Origin: Mucilaginibacter sp.
Lineage (GTDB): Bacteria; Bacteroidota; Bacteroidia; Sphingobacteriales; Sphingobacteriaceae
Length of the DNA: 36,107 nucleotides
NCBI GenBank assembly: GCA_030445275.1
Contig: JAUCSE010000066.1
Span: forward strand, 74,336-110,442
Reading direction: 5' to 3'
Shown: one piece after another, positions 25,161 through 33,749 of the stretch
Position numbering within the stretch: the first letter of the stretch is position 1
Layout: every line of letters starts with the position of its first letter
Position numbers and translations under genes: made by a program
Notes under the pieces: model-generated
Told to the model about the DNA's origin: nothing
Database searches by the model: none
Seen by the model: only the letters and a program-made list of their open reading frames with translations

Positions 25161-27650
25161 ATGAACAACTGGTTTAAACGTAATAGTGTTCACCTCATTA
25201 TTGTAGCTATTCTTATAGCAATTTCCTACGCTTATTTCTTTAGTCCTTTAATCCAGGGAAAAGTATTATTTCAGGAGGATGTGGCGCAGGCCCAGGGCAT
25301 GCAAAGAGAGATCAATGCTGTTAAAGCAGCAACAGGCCGCGGTCCGTTATGGACCAACCAAATGTTTGGTGGTATGCCTTCATACCAGATATGGGCAGCC
25401 TTTCCCTCAAACATCGCATCGCATGTAATTGACATTTTAAAAGTTATATTCCCTAACCCTGTTGATACGGTATTACTATATCTGTTGGGGGCTTATTTTC
25501 TGTTCAGCGCATTAAAGCTTAAGCCATGGCTGGCTGCGGCTGGCGCCATAGCCTTTGCGTTTTCATCCTATAACTTTATATATATATCGGCAGGACACTC
25601 CAACCAGGCCTATGCCATAGCTTTCTTTTGCCCAATAATAGCGGGTATTATTTTAACACTGCGGGGCAGGTATTTATTAGGTGGGGCACTTACGGCTTTC
25701 TTCTTGTCCATGGAAATCAGATCGAACCACGTACAGATGACTTATTACTTGCTGTTAACTGTATTTATATTATTGGGGTTTGAACTTTATCATGCTATAA
25801 AAAACAAGCAAACTATACCCTTTTTTAAGTCTGTAAGTTTTCTGGTGGGAGCTATATTATTGGCTGTAGCTGTAAACGCAGGCACTTTATGGACAACTTA
25901 CGAATACAGCCAATATACCATCAGGGGTAAAGCCAATTTAACATCAAAAGGCAACGAAGGGCCAAACCATGGCCTTGCTAAAGATTATGCTTATACCTGG
26001 AGCCAGAGTGTAGGAGAATGCCTTACATTTTTAATACCCAATGCTTATGGTGGTGGTTCCAGTTCTGTTGTTGACAGTGATTCAAAAACTGTAAAAATAC
26101 TTACCGATAATGGAGTTGATGCAGAGCAAGCCCGGGGATTTGCATCGCAACAATTATATTATGGTAATAAGCCAAGCACCTATGGCCCATGGTATTTTGG
26201 TGCCGCCATTTGTTTTCTGTTTATTTTGGGCTTACTCATAGTTAAAAACCATATTAAATGGTGGTTGTTAAGTGCCGTTTTGTTAAGTATGTTTTTATCA
26301 TTTGGTAAAAACCTGCCTTTTATTTCTGATTTCTTTTTCAACTACGTGCCTATGTACAACAAGTTCAGGGCGGTTGAATCAACTTTGGTTATAGCAGCCC
26401 TTTGCTTCCCGATACTGGCCTTGCTTGCTATTAATGAGGTAATAACCAATACAGATAAGGCTCTTATTTTTAAACGCGCCAAAATCGCTTTTTACATAAC
26501 CGCTGGTTTGCTACTGATTATGATAGCTATACCAGGTACCGTTTTGAGCTTTAAATCAGATGAGCATTTGGCTTTAGTAAATAATTTAACGCAGATTTTC
26601 AAAGGCAATGTGGGAATGGCAAACCAGGTAGCCGCAGCGATAGTTGATGACAGGGTAAGCTTTGAGCGTGGCGATGCCATCCGCTCGCTAATTTTTGTGT
26701 TACTAACTGCCGGGCTGATCTGGTTAATCATCAAACAAAAGATCACCGCAAACATTGCCGCATTAAGTTTGGCAGTTATTGTTTTAGTTGATATGTGGGG
26801 TGTTGATAAACGTTACCTGACGGATAGCAAGTTTGTTGAAAAATCTGCCGATCTGGGTCAGCAGTATACACCGCGCGAGGTTGATCAGTTTATTATGAAG
26901 GATCCTGATCCAAACTTCAGGGTAATGGACTTGAGTCTTCAGTTGCCTTTTCAGGAAGCAACTTCGTCATATTTTTACAAAACAGTGGGCGGTTTTCATT
27001 CTGCCCGATTAAGACGTTTTGATGAGCTGATTCAAAATCAATTTACCAAAAGTGTTAATCAAGATGTATTGGATATGCTAAATACCAAATACATTATAAC
27101 TGCTGATCCTAAAACGGGCAATGCATCTATGCAAGCCAACGCAACCGCATGCGGTAATGCCTGGTTTGTAAAAAGCGTTAAATATGCCGATAATGCCGAT
27201 CAGGAAATGCAGGCCATCAGTAGCTTTTCGCCAAAAGATGAAGCTATTGTTGATAAGCAATACAAAAACCTTATTGATGATAAAGCTGTGGGGAACGATC
27301 CATCAGCAACTATTAAATTGGTTAGCTACGCACCAGAGCATTTGGTTTATCAAAGTGGTTCAACTGTGGCACAGGTTGCTGTTTTCTCTGAAATATATTA
27401 CAATGCTGGCTGGAAAATGCTGATTGACGGTGCTGAAAAACCATATTTCCGTGCTGATTATCTTTTACGCGCAGCAGAGATACCAGTTGGTAACCATAAA
27501 ATTGAATTTATATTCCATCCAACCTCCTACTATGCCGGCGAGAAGATCTCTTTAGCAGGATCTATCCTGTTGGTACTGGCCCTGGGTGGCGCGGTTTATA
27601 CCGAAACCAAAAAGAAACCTGCAGCCAAGCCTGCTGCTAAAAAAGCATAA
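25161..27650 (+). CDS. YfhO family polytopic membrane protein
   Basis: An 829-residue integral membrane protein with about a dozen hydrophobic helices, a large periplasmic C-terminal domain (about 540-800) and an Ala/Lys/Pro-rich tail ending KKPAAKPAAKKA. It has the order of YfhO proteins, predicted GT-C-like lipid-linked glycosyltransferases needed in some Gram-positives for lipoteichoic acid glycosylation. Visible features are the first-loop QEDVAQAQGMQ and FGGMPSYQIW (residues 38-80), the SAGHSNQAYA loop and the C-terminal FSEIYYNAGWKMLIDG. Function in Bacteroidota is not established. It stands alone, closed by a good terminator. Confidence 0.88.
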   Translation: MNNWFKRNSVHLIIVAILIAISYAYFFSPLIQGKVLFQEDVAQAQGMQREINAVKAATGRGPLWTNQMFGGMPSYQIWAAFPSNIASHVIDILKVIFPNPVDTVLLYLLGAYFLFSALKLKPWLAAAGAIAFAFSSYNFIYISAGHSNQAYAIAFFCPIIAGIILTLRGRYLLGGALTAFFLSMEIRSNHVQMTYYLLLTVFILLGFELYHAIKNKQTIPFFKSVSFLVGAILLAVAVNAGTLWTTYEYSQYTIRGKANLTSKGNEGPNHGLAKDYAYTWSQSVGECLTFLIPNAYGGGSSSVVDSDSKTVKILTDNGVDAEQARGFASQQLYYGNKPSTYGPWYFGAAICFLFILGLLIVKNHIKWWLLSAVLLSMFLSFGKNLPFISDFFFNYVPMYNKFRAVESTLVIAALCFPILALLAINEVITNTDKALIFKRAKIAFYITAGLLLIMIAIPGTVLSFKSDEHLALVNNLTQIFKGNVGMANQVAAAIVDDRVSFERGDAIRSLIFVLLTAGLIWLIIKQKITANIAALSLAVIVLVDMWGVDKRYLTDSKFVEKSADLGQQYTPREVDQFIMKDPDPNFRVMDLSLQLPFQEATSSYFYKTVGGFHSARLRRFDELIQNQFTKSVNQDVLDMLNTKYIITADPKTGNASMQANATACGNAWFVKSVKYADNADQEMQAISSFSPKDEAIVDKQYKNLIDDKAVGNDPSATIKLVSYAPEHLVYQSGSTVAQVAVFSEIYYNAGWKMLIDGAEKPYFRADYLLRAAEIPVGNHKIEFIFHPTSYYAGEKISLAGSILLVLALGGAVYTETKKKPAAKPAAKKA

Positions 27651-27668
27651 GACTTAGCTATATTGATG

Positions 27669-27703
27669 AAAGGCGGTGAGTTTAAAACTCATCGCCTTTT
27701 TTT
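27669..27703 (+). terminator. Rho-independent terminator after the YfhO gene
   Basis: Stem arms AAAGGCGGTGAGTTT (27669-27683) and AAACTCATCGCCTTT (27685-27699), one G-T pair, with the T run to 27703, 18 bases after the stop codon. Confidence 0.9.
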
Positions 27704-27763
27704 GTGGAAATTACCATTGTTATATCCTGCCCCCGGCAATATCTTATTTTATTAATTAATGCG

Positions 27764-27771
27764 TATTTTTG
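27764..27771 (+). promoter_or_regulatory. Candidate -7 box (TATTTTTG) for the antitoxin gene
   Basis: An exact TAnnTTTG match ending 3 bases before the ATG at 27775. If it is a real promoter, transcription would start at or near the start codon. Confidence 0.3.
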
Positions 27772-27774
27772 TAT

Positions 27775-27972
27775 ATGGAAACGCTAATTGTACAACCTAA
27801 AACAAAAGAGCAATTAATAGCTTTAAAAGCTTTTATTAAAGCCATGAAGATTGATTTCAAATCTGAAAAAGAGTCATACGATCCTGCTTTTGTTGAAAAA
27901 ATAGAACAAGGAAGAGAAGATATCAAAAATGGAAAAGGTGTTAAAATAGCTGTTAAAGATCTATGGAAATAA
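27775..27972 (+). CDS. Antitoxin-like protein (DUF2683 type)
   Basis: A 65-residue protein starting METLIVQPKTKEQLIALKAF, a short predicted beta-helix DNA-binding start followed by a charged tail (FVEKIEQGREDIKNGKGVKI AVKDLWK). This is the form of Bacteroidota antitoxins paired with RelE/YoeB toxins; DUF2683 is my best family guess. The ATG at 27775 is preferred over a TTG two codons upstream. Its 3' end overlaps the toxin ATG by 10 bases, as is usual in type II modules where antitoxin comes first. The reading frame is intact although the partner toxin is broken. Confidence 0.75.
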   Translation: METLIVQPKTKEQLIALKAFIKAMKIDFKSEKESYDPAFVEKIEQGREDIKNGKGVKIAVKDLWK

Positions 27973-28222
27973 TCTTTAGCCCCAGGGCTGTTGATGATTT
28001 AAAGTACTGGAAAAGATCTGGTAATAAAACTGTTCAAAAGAAAATAGAAAAATTGCTCGAAGCTATACTTCAAAACCCATACGAGGGAATAGGTAAACCA
28101 GAACCACTAAAACATAATTTATCCGGGGCTTGGTCACGGAGAATTACTCAGTGGTATATGAGGTTAATGAAAGAAATGAAATTGTGATTTTAGATATCCT
28201 TTCCTTAAAAGGTCATTATTAA
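27963..28222 (+). pseudogene. YoeB-like mRNA interferase toxin, frameshifted
   Basis: The first part reads MEIIFSPRAVDDLKYWKRSG and continues to NPYEGIGKPEPLKHNLSGAW SRRIT, an almost canonical Txe/YoeB sequence, then runs into QWYMRLMKEMKL and stops at 28187. In another frame from about 28151 the DNA encodes VVYEVNERNEIVILDILSLK GHY and a stop at 28222, exactly the expected YoeB end with its terminal His-Tyr. Between ACT (28146-28148) and GTG (28151) only two bases remain where the family has Asp-Glu-His-Arg, so about 10 bases are lost. The lost Arg is a catalytic residue of YoeB. The toxin is most likely inactive; a sequencing error would not easily remove ten bases. Confidence 0.85.
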
Positions 28223-28246
28223 AGTAAGATATCCTAAAGCTACTTA

Positions 28247-29605
28247 TTATAGATTTCCTAACCGGTTTTCCTTACCCGATGCGTTTTCCAAAATCTCCAG
28301 GATACCTTCATTTTTGAAAATGAAAAATCCTAATGTTTCTTCTGAGATGCCTTCTTGTATCTTGTATTCAAAAACGGGTTTACCGGCTTCTATCCTGGAA
28401 GCAAAATAGCGGAATGATATATTAGGGTATTGCTTCAGTTCGGCAGCAATTTCAACAATATGGGTCGAGATCAGGAATACGCTGTTCCTGATCTTTGATA
28501 AAGCCGTTATGGTTGCCAGCGATGCATCATAGGCATCCTTTACATTGGTACCACGGAACAATTCATCAAAAATGATGAACATATTATTATGTTCCAGTAT
28601 TTTACCGGCAGTTTCCTTTACCCTTTTGATTTCGCTGTAATAATGGCTATAGCCACTCTTGATATTGTCTGACAGGTTTACGGTAGTGATGAGCCCGTTA
28701 AATATGCTGGTTTGCATACTCCCGGCAGGTATAGGGAAGCCAATGTGCGCTAAATATATAGCCAAACCTAAAGATTTTAAAAAGGATGATTTCCCGGCCA
28801 TATTGGCCCCGGTTAAAAAAACAAGGTTCTTTTGATGATCAATCAGTATACTGTTTTTAACCGCGTTTTTGATGCAGGGATGATACAAATCGGTAATATG
28901 AACATAAGCATCATTGCCGGTACTATATTCCGGAAAACAGAAACCATTATGGGTAGCAGCCTTTGCCAGGGCTATATATACATCTAGTTCATAAATAATT
29001 TTTATCACTGCTTTTATAGCAGGCAGTTCTTGTTTTCTGAATAGCTTATCATAGTAACCGACCTCAAAATAATTTAATTTTTTGTCGCCGTCTGTTAATA
29101 CGATCTTTTCTATTCCTTTAATTGAAAAAAACTCCTTTAAACTTTCGGCAATGGCCACAAGGTGCCGAGGCGGATCTTTGTCCAGGAGATCATTATAAAA
29201 CTTCCAGACAATATTTAGTAATTTGAATACTTCTTTTATGCCTTTTGTCACCACATAATAATCATTGTTGTGGCTAAACTTATAGCTAAGTCCCTTTGTA
29301 AAAGCATCTATAATACCCGAGCTTATTGACCCAACGTTAAAGGCCAGGTAGTGTTCAATAAAATCAAGGTCATTTTTATTTAAGGGAAGATGAACCTCGT
29401 TATCATAAAAATATTTGATACAATCGCGGCGGGAACTAAGCACCCGGATATCATTTGAGGGGGTACTCATCATTTCTGTAAGCTTTTTGCTTCCGCCAAA
29501 GGTACTTACATAGTCAAAAAAGCTGTAAACGGCTATATTGCCCGTGGTGTCATTAAATAGCTGGAGGTCATTAATGGTTTGTCTGTCGACCTCGAAATGC
29601 GCCAT
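28247..29605 (-). CDS. MutS-related ATPase without mismatch-recognition domain
   Basis: A 452-residue protein of the MutS superfamily. It has a helical lever/core part (about residues 20-240) and a C-terminal ATPase domain with Walker A TGANMAGKSS (265-274), Walker B FIIFDELFRGT (343-353) and H-loop STH (380-382). The mismatch-binding domain I with its Phe-x-Glu motif and the connector domain are absent, so it is not the repair MutS; no Smr nuclease domain is present either. Similar short MutS-like ATPases are widespread in Bacteroidota with no proven role. It converges with the broken toxin (24-base gap) and is 18 bases after a glycosyltransferase gene. Confidence 0.85.
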   Translation of the reverse strand: MAHFEVDRQTINDLQLFNDTTGNIAVYSFFDYVSTFGGSKKLTEMMSTPSNDIRVLSSRRDCIKYFYDNEVHLPLNKNDLDFIEHYLAFNVGSISSGIIDAFTKGLSYKFSHNNDYYVVTKGIKEVFKLLNIVWKFYNDLLDKDPPRHLVAIAESLKEFFSIKGIEKIVLTDGDKKLNYFEVGYYDKLFRKQELPAIKAVIKIIYELDVYIALAKAATHNGFCFPEYSTGNDAYVHITDLYHPCIKNAVKNSILIDHQKNLVFLTGANMAGKSSFLKSLGLAIYLAHIGFPIPAGSMQTSIFNGLITTVNLSDNIKSGYSHYYSEIKRVKETAGKILEHNNMFIIFDELFRGTNVKDAYDASLATITALSKIRNSVFLISTHIVEIAAELKQYPNISFRYFASRIEAGKPVFEYKIQEGISEETLGFFIFKNEGILEILENASGKENRLGNL

Positions 29606-29623
29606 GGTTTGCCATTATTTAGG

Positions 29624-30382
29624 TTAATCATTCGTCCGCTTGTTTTTGAGCCAGTACCAGCCCAGGTTAAAAGCAATCACGAAATGATTTAAAACGGTGG
29701 GAATCAGCCCATAGTATCGCTGCATAATATTAAATCGTTCCTGCAAACTTTGGCGGTGTTTCTTTTTCGACATACCTCCTACCAGGTATTTGGCTACATA
29801 TTGGTTTACGTTCACAATTTTGCGGGCTTTTTTTGCCGCCCGGATTACCCAATCAATATCTGCGCTGAGCTGATAACGAGTATCATAAGACTCTGTTAGC
29901 TCCCGTTTGATGTATATAGCCTGGTGACTGATGCTCATGCCATACTTAAAATCGCGCCAGGTAAATGTAGCTGGTGCATGGTGGCGGCGTTGACCAAGGC
30001 TTTGCCCTGCATCATCTATCATCTCCGTTTCGCCGTAATAAATGTCTGCATCATCGGCAGCGGCAAAAACATTGGCAACAGTATCGGCAGCATAAAATTC
30101 ATCACCCGAGTTCATAAAGATCACATAATCGCCGGTAGCAGCAGCCAGCCCTTTGTTCATGGCATCATAAATGCCTTTATCCTTCTCGCTGATAAGCTTG
30201 CTAACACGATCCTGGTATTTATGGATCACCTCCAAAGTACCATCGTTTGACAAGCCATCGATAATGATATATTCAATATGAGTATAAGTTTGCCCCAGAA
30301 CAGAAAGCATGGTACGCTCAATATCGCACACGTTATTGTACACAATAGTGATAACGCTTAATCGGGGGTTAAACATCAGCAT
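29624..30382 (-). CDS. Glycosyltransferase family 2
   Basis: A 252-residue inverting GT-A transferase, cytoplasmic. The N-terminal LSVITIVYNN (residues 8-17), EYIIIDGLSNDGT (37-49) and the NSGDEF segment (91-96, metal-binding DxD equivalent) are typical of GT2 proteins close to WcaA/KfoC types. No transmembrane helix is needed, although hydrophobic residues near 230-243 may touch the membrane. Its start overlaps the end of the GT4 gene by 14 bases (or 8 if the ATG at residue 3 is used), so the two are co-translated in one polysaccharide-building cluster. Donor and acceptor unknown. Confidence 0.88.
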   Translation of the reverse strand: MLMFNPRLSVITIVYNNVCDIERTMLSVLGQTYTHIEYIIIDGLSNDGTLEVIHKYQDRVSKLISEKDKGIYDAMNKGLAAATGDYVIFMNSGDEFYAADTVANVFAAADDADIYYGETEMIDDAGQSLGQRRHHAPATFTWRDFKYGMSISHQAIYIKRELTESYDTRYQLSADIDWVIRAAKKARKIVNVNQYVAKYLVGGMSKKKHRQSLQERFNIMQRYYGLIPTVLNHFVIAFNLGWYWLKNKRTND

Positions 30383-31661
30383 CTCCTGTCTCCTTTTGTT
30401 TTAGCAAGCCCTGATAAACTTCCATATGTTTTTTGGCGATCACCGCTTCCGAAAACCGGTCCATGATGGTTTGCCTTGCCTGTTGTTGAAGCAGTTCTCT
30501 ATCGGGATGTTTGATAACCCATTCCATGCCGTCAGTAAAGCTCTCTGCCGAACGATAGGTGGCCAGGCAGCCATTGTATTCATGTTGCACCATATCGGGT
30601 ATACCGCCTGTGGTAAACGCTATTACAGGCGTTCCGCAGGCCAGGCTCTCCATTACAGTATAGGGCAGGTTATCTTCCAGTGATGGAATCAGGAAAGCGT
30701 CGGCAGCGGCATAGTATTGGGCAAGTTGCTCATCGTTATTGATAGTCCCCAAAAAGCTGGTTTTGAACGGAAAACCGGGCAAATCCTCGGTACCACGGTT
30801 ACCAAATACCACCAATTCTACCTTGTCAGCATCGGCACCCAAACGTTGTTTAAGCAGTTCCATGCTTTCCAGCAGGTATTGGGTGCCTTTGTGCAGGTCC
30901 TTGCGCGAGGGCATAAAGCCGCTCAGGAAGATAAATTTATCAGTCGGCAAACCGGCTTTTTCCCTGGCTTCCTGCTTGTTGATTGGCTTAAAAATGTCGG
31001 TTTCAAGCGTATTGGGAATATGGTGCACAGCCTTTCCCTGCATCAAACTGCTGGCCTGTACCGACTTTTGCATCCACGTACTGGGGGCCGCTATGGCAAA
31101 ATCCAATACCTGGTAAGCATCGTGCTTTTGCTGCCAGATCTGGTGCGAAATATCATCGTCAGCAGCATTAATGAGCAGGGGGCAGTTACCGCATTGGCGC
31201 ATATAATGATCGCAGGTATAGCGTACGTGGCAGCCGCCGGTAAAGGCATTACTGTCATGGAATGTCCATACCACAGGCTTGTTTAGTTTGGCGATCTGGG
31301 CAATATGCTTGGGGTCCAGAAAACCGTGATTTACCCAGTGCAGGTGTATAATATCGGCGTTTTTAACATCAGGATGATGGATAACCGAGCGACCAAACCA
31401 GGCAAAGGAAAAGGGGGTACGCTGCAGTGGTTTCAGGTATCGTTTGGCCAATATGCGCTCCAGAAGAATGGTAGCGGCAGTATAATAGCGTTGGATAAGG
31501 TTGCTGTTAAAAGTACCTATCTGCGGGTTTTTCCCAAACTTATAATGAACCACAATTTTGGAATCAACCTGCTGACTGAGCAGTGCCCGGTTAAGGCGCA
31601 TGCAGCCCCTGCCTGCCCCGCCGTTGCCATCATAGGTATTCAGGTGCACTACTTTTAACAT
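30369..31661 (-). CDS. Glycosyltransferase family 4
   Basis: A 430-residue retaining GT-B transferase. The N-terminal part has HLNTYDGNGGAGRGCMRLNR (residues 6-25) and HLHWVNHGF, then a Cys-rich loop (GGCHVRYTCDHYMRQCGNCP, about 142-161) often seen in transferases of colanic-acid-like clusters. The C-terminal domain has FLSGFMPSRKDLHKG and the donor-binding EDNLPYTVMESLACGTPVIAF (about 326-346) with the EX7E glutamates. It overlaps the GT2 gene and probably works in the same surface glycan. The region before its start is 304 bases long and without genes. Confidence 0.9.
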   Translation of the reverse strand: MLKVVHLNTYDGNGGAGRGCMRLNRALLSQQVDSKIVVHYKFGKNPQIGTFNSNLIQRYYTAATILLERILAKRYLKPLQRTPFSFAWFGRSVIHHPDVKNADIIHLHWVNHGFLDPKHIAQIAKLNKPVVWTFHDSNAFTGGCHVRYTCDHYMRQCGNCPLLINAADDDISHQIWQQKHDAYQVLDFAIAAPSTWMQKSVQASSLMQGKAVHHIPNTLETDIFKPINKQEAREKAGLPTDKFIFLSGFMPSRKDLHKGTQYLLESMELLKQRLGADADKVELVVFGNRGTEDLPGFPFKTSFLGTINNDEQLAQYYAAADAFLIPSLEDNLPYTVMESLACGTPVIAFTTGGIPDMVQHEYNGCLATYRSAESFTDGMEWVIKHPDRELLQQQARQTIMDRFSEAVIAKKHMEVYQGLLKQKETGDADV

Positions 31662-31965
31662 GCCTCAAAAGTACATTTATTCATACAATCTTGAATACCA
31701 TTCTCACTATCGCTCGAAATGACAATTATTTAATCCAATACCTATGGGCATTTTGTTTTATGTCCAACTTATTGCAGCTAAAACCTATTTGAAGCCGTAT
31801 TTTGATACTATTTAAGCTATAAAACTGGCGATATTTGATCAAAAAACGTGCGGTTTAGATCCAAAAAGAATCATTTTTAACGCTTTTTGTACTGTTTTTA
31901 GCAGCTTTAAAAAGTAATGGATAGTTTTTGTATATCTACGAAAAACAGACCGCTCGGTTTATTTT
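31662..31965. other. Gene-free AT-rich region upstream of the GT4 gene
   Basis: About 300 bases between two minus-strand genes. It holds a TACTTTTG box on the minus strand (31666-31673, TAnnTTTG match, only 5 bases before the GT4 ATG) and a half copy of the 33750 element (CGCTCGAAATGACAA, 31711-31725). T-rich blocks lie at 31870-31975. I see no gene, terminator or RNA there. Confidence 0.5.
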
Positions 31966-32865
31966 TTAACCAACCCTTTGTTTCACGTAACGCACCAGAC
32001 GTTTGAGCAAATTGCCCTTGCGATGGGCTAAAAAGTTTCTGATAGCCAGGTATGCTTTTTCATCTTCATCAATTACATCCGGGAATTTTTTGACCGGCTG
32101 TTGTGAAATGTGCACATCGTACATATTCTCCCTGTTGGAGTGCACCCCGCTGCCATCATGCCCAATGTTGTTGATGAGTGAGCGTGACGGATTCAGGGTA
32201 AGCCCCTCCTTCAAAAAGATGGAAGCATACCAGCGTATGGCCCATGAATTATTTTTACCAGCCTTAAACTCTTGCACCTGCCGCCAGAAATTCATTTTAC
32301 CTTCGATGGAAAAGCGGATAATATCCATCGTATCAAACTGGGTTATCAGTTTATCAATATCGGGTTCAAAATGGTTCCAGGCGCGTGCCCAGGTGGCCCA
32401 GCCCCAGCTGCTGGCCGCCCGGTAAAAGAAAGATTCAGGTAAATCCTTATCCTTCAGGTTGTACATGTACGCGCCAATGTGCATCACCTTTTCCTCGTTG
32501 GCATAGCGGGCCAGACCCTCGTTAAAATACTCAAGGGTATAGGGTGATGACAACAGATCATCCTCAAAAACAATAACCTTGCCGTACTCATACACCAGTT
32601 GGGTAACCCCGCTGATGATGGATTCGGCCAGGCCCAGGTTATGATCGCGCTCAATAATTTTCACCGATTTAAAACCAGTCGTTTCTTTTGCTATCTGCCT
32701 CACCTGTTCCACTTTATCCTTGTCGGCATCGGTTTTGGGGGCATCGCAAAAAATATATAACCTTGATTCTTCTGCAAGTATGTTCTTTTGCAAATGACCA
32801 ATGGTACGGCGCGTATGATCAGGTCGATTATAAACAAATAGGGCTATTGGGGCAAGTTGCTGCAT
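31966..32865 (-). CDS. Glycosyltransferase, GT-A fold (GT2/GNT-I-like)
   Basis: A 299-residue nucleotide-sugar transferase. From the chosen start it reads MQQLAPIALFVYNRPDHTRR, an opening typical of this family, then RLYIFCDAPK, HNLGLAESIISGV and VIVFEDDLLSSP (the DD pair is the metal site). Further conserved parts are SSWGWATWARAWNHFE and NIGHDGSGVHS. A longer frame begins 26 codons upstream, but that part overlaps the methyltransferase gene and has no family resemblance, so the ATG at 32865 is preferred, 10 bases after the methyltransferase stop. Likely acts on the same glycan as its neighbours. Confidence 0.85.
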   Translation of the reverse strand: MQQLAPIALFVYNRPDHTRRTIGHLQKNILAEESRLYIFCDAPKTDADKDKVEQVRQIAKETTGFKSVKIIERDHNLGLAESIISGVTQLVYEYGKVIVFEDDLLSSPYTLEYFNEGLARYANEEKVMHIGAYMYNLKDKDLPESFFYRAASSWGWATWARAWNHFEPDIDKLITQFDTMDIIRFSIEGKMNFWRQVQEFKAGKNNSWAIRWYASIFLKEGLTLNPSRSLINNIGHDGSGVHSNRENMYDVHISQQPVKKFPDVIDEDEKAYLAIRNFLAHRKGNLLKRLVRYVKQRVG

Positions 32866-32875
32866 GGGTAAAAAA

Positions 32876-33649
32876 TCAGAATAGTTCGGGTTGTTCAGTG
32901 GCTTTTCTACACAAAACGGTATAAGCGTTCGCAAATTGTTCACTTACCTTTTTTCCGAGAATTTTACTCAGGCTTTGCTTCACCGTAAACTCTGCAGCTA
33001 TGCGCAAATTGCTTACCAAACTTTTCGTTTTCTTCTGGTTGATGTAAGTATTAAAACGGGTCACTTCCGGCTCAATCATCGAAGTCAAATCATTTTCAAC
33101 CTCAAAACCTTCGGTACGTAACAGGTAACGGAGCGAAGTTGGCGTGTATACATTGATGTGCCCATAGGCCAGGAAATGCTTGATCCGCTTATCCACCCCT
33201 GCCTTGTAATCGCGGGGCACTTCAATAACACAATGTTTGGCCACCCGTTTAATTTCGCGCAGCAGCAGACGCTCGTGCTCTACGTGCTCCAGTACATGCG
33301 ACAGGATGATCAGATCAAAACTATCATCGCCAAAGGGCAGTTTATAACCATCAAACACCTGTACAGATTTTAAATTCTGGATACCGCGCGACTGGATATA
33401 CTCCACCCCGCTCGCCGAGATCTCGACGGCATTTAATTCAGGCGCAAAGTTATGGTCTGATAAAAATTTGAGTATACTGCCATCCCCGGCCCCTACTTCC
33501 AGCACATTGGTAAAGGTTAGTCCGCGGCATACGTCAATAATATGCTGCGCCTTATATTTAGCACCCAGCATACGCCAGGCCTCGTCGTGCTTTTCATAAA
33601 ACTGATCGTACGCGGTTTTAACGTTTCCGCTTATAATTGATTCCTGCAT
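32876..33649 (-). CDS. Class I SAM-dependent methyltransferase
   Basis: A 257-residue enzyme with the SAM-binding loop VLEVGAGDGS (residues 49-58), the acidic end of strand 2 NAVEIS (73-78), and motif SFDLIILSHVLEHVEHERLL (about 108-127). It is of the Methyltransf_11 type found in glycan clusters, where members methylate sugars or transfer methyl groups during lipid or quinone synthesis. It is the first gene of the four-gene cluster running to 29624. A TAGTTTTA box on the minus strand (33662-33669) is one base from the TAnnTTTG consensus and may be the cluster promoter. Substrate unknown. Confidence 0.85.
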   Translation of the reverse strand: MQESIISGNVKTAYDQFYEKHDEAWRMLGAKYKAQHIIDVCRGLTFTNVLEVGAGDGSILKFLSDHNFAPELNAVEISASGVEYIQSRGIQNLKSVQVFDGYKLPFGDDSFDLIILSHVLEHVEHERLLLREIKRVAKHCVIEVPRDYKAGVDKRIKHFLAYGHINVYTPTSLRYLLRTEGFEVENDLTSMIEPEVTRFNTYINQKKTKSLVSNLRIAAEFTVKQSLSKILGKKVSEQFANAYTVLCRKATEQPELF

Positions 33650-33749
33650 TATTTAACGAATGTAAAACTATACTGCAATATTCCCCTTTTTATAAATAAA
33701 AAAAAACTGGAATGGTTTTTTGTTTGGGTGGATTAAATTTCTAAAAAAT

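Noticed and set aside
28187..28246. Possible hairpin between the toxin and MutS-like genes
   Set aside because: Only short words (AAGTA / TACTT) pair, too weak to call a terminator.
30717..31286. Long plus-strand open frame opposite the GT4 gene
   Set aside because: It lies wholly inside a clear glycosyltransferase gene on the other strand and has no recognisable protein features.
32866..32943. Upstream extension of the GT-A transferase (26 codons)
   Set aside because: It overlaps the methyltransferase gene and lacks family resemblance; the ATG at 32865 is preferred.
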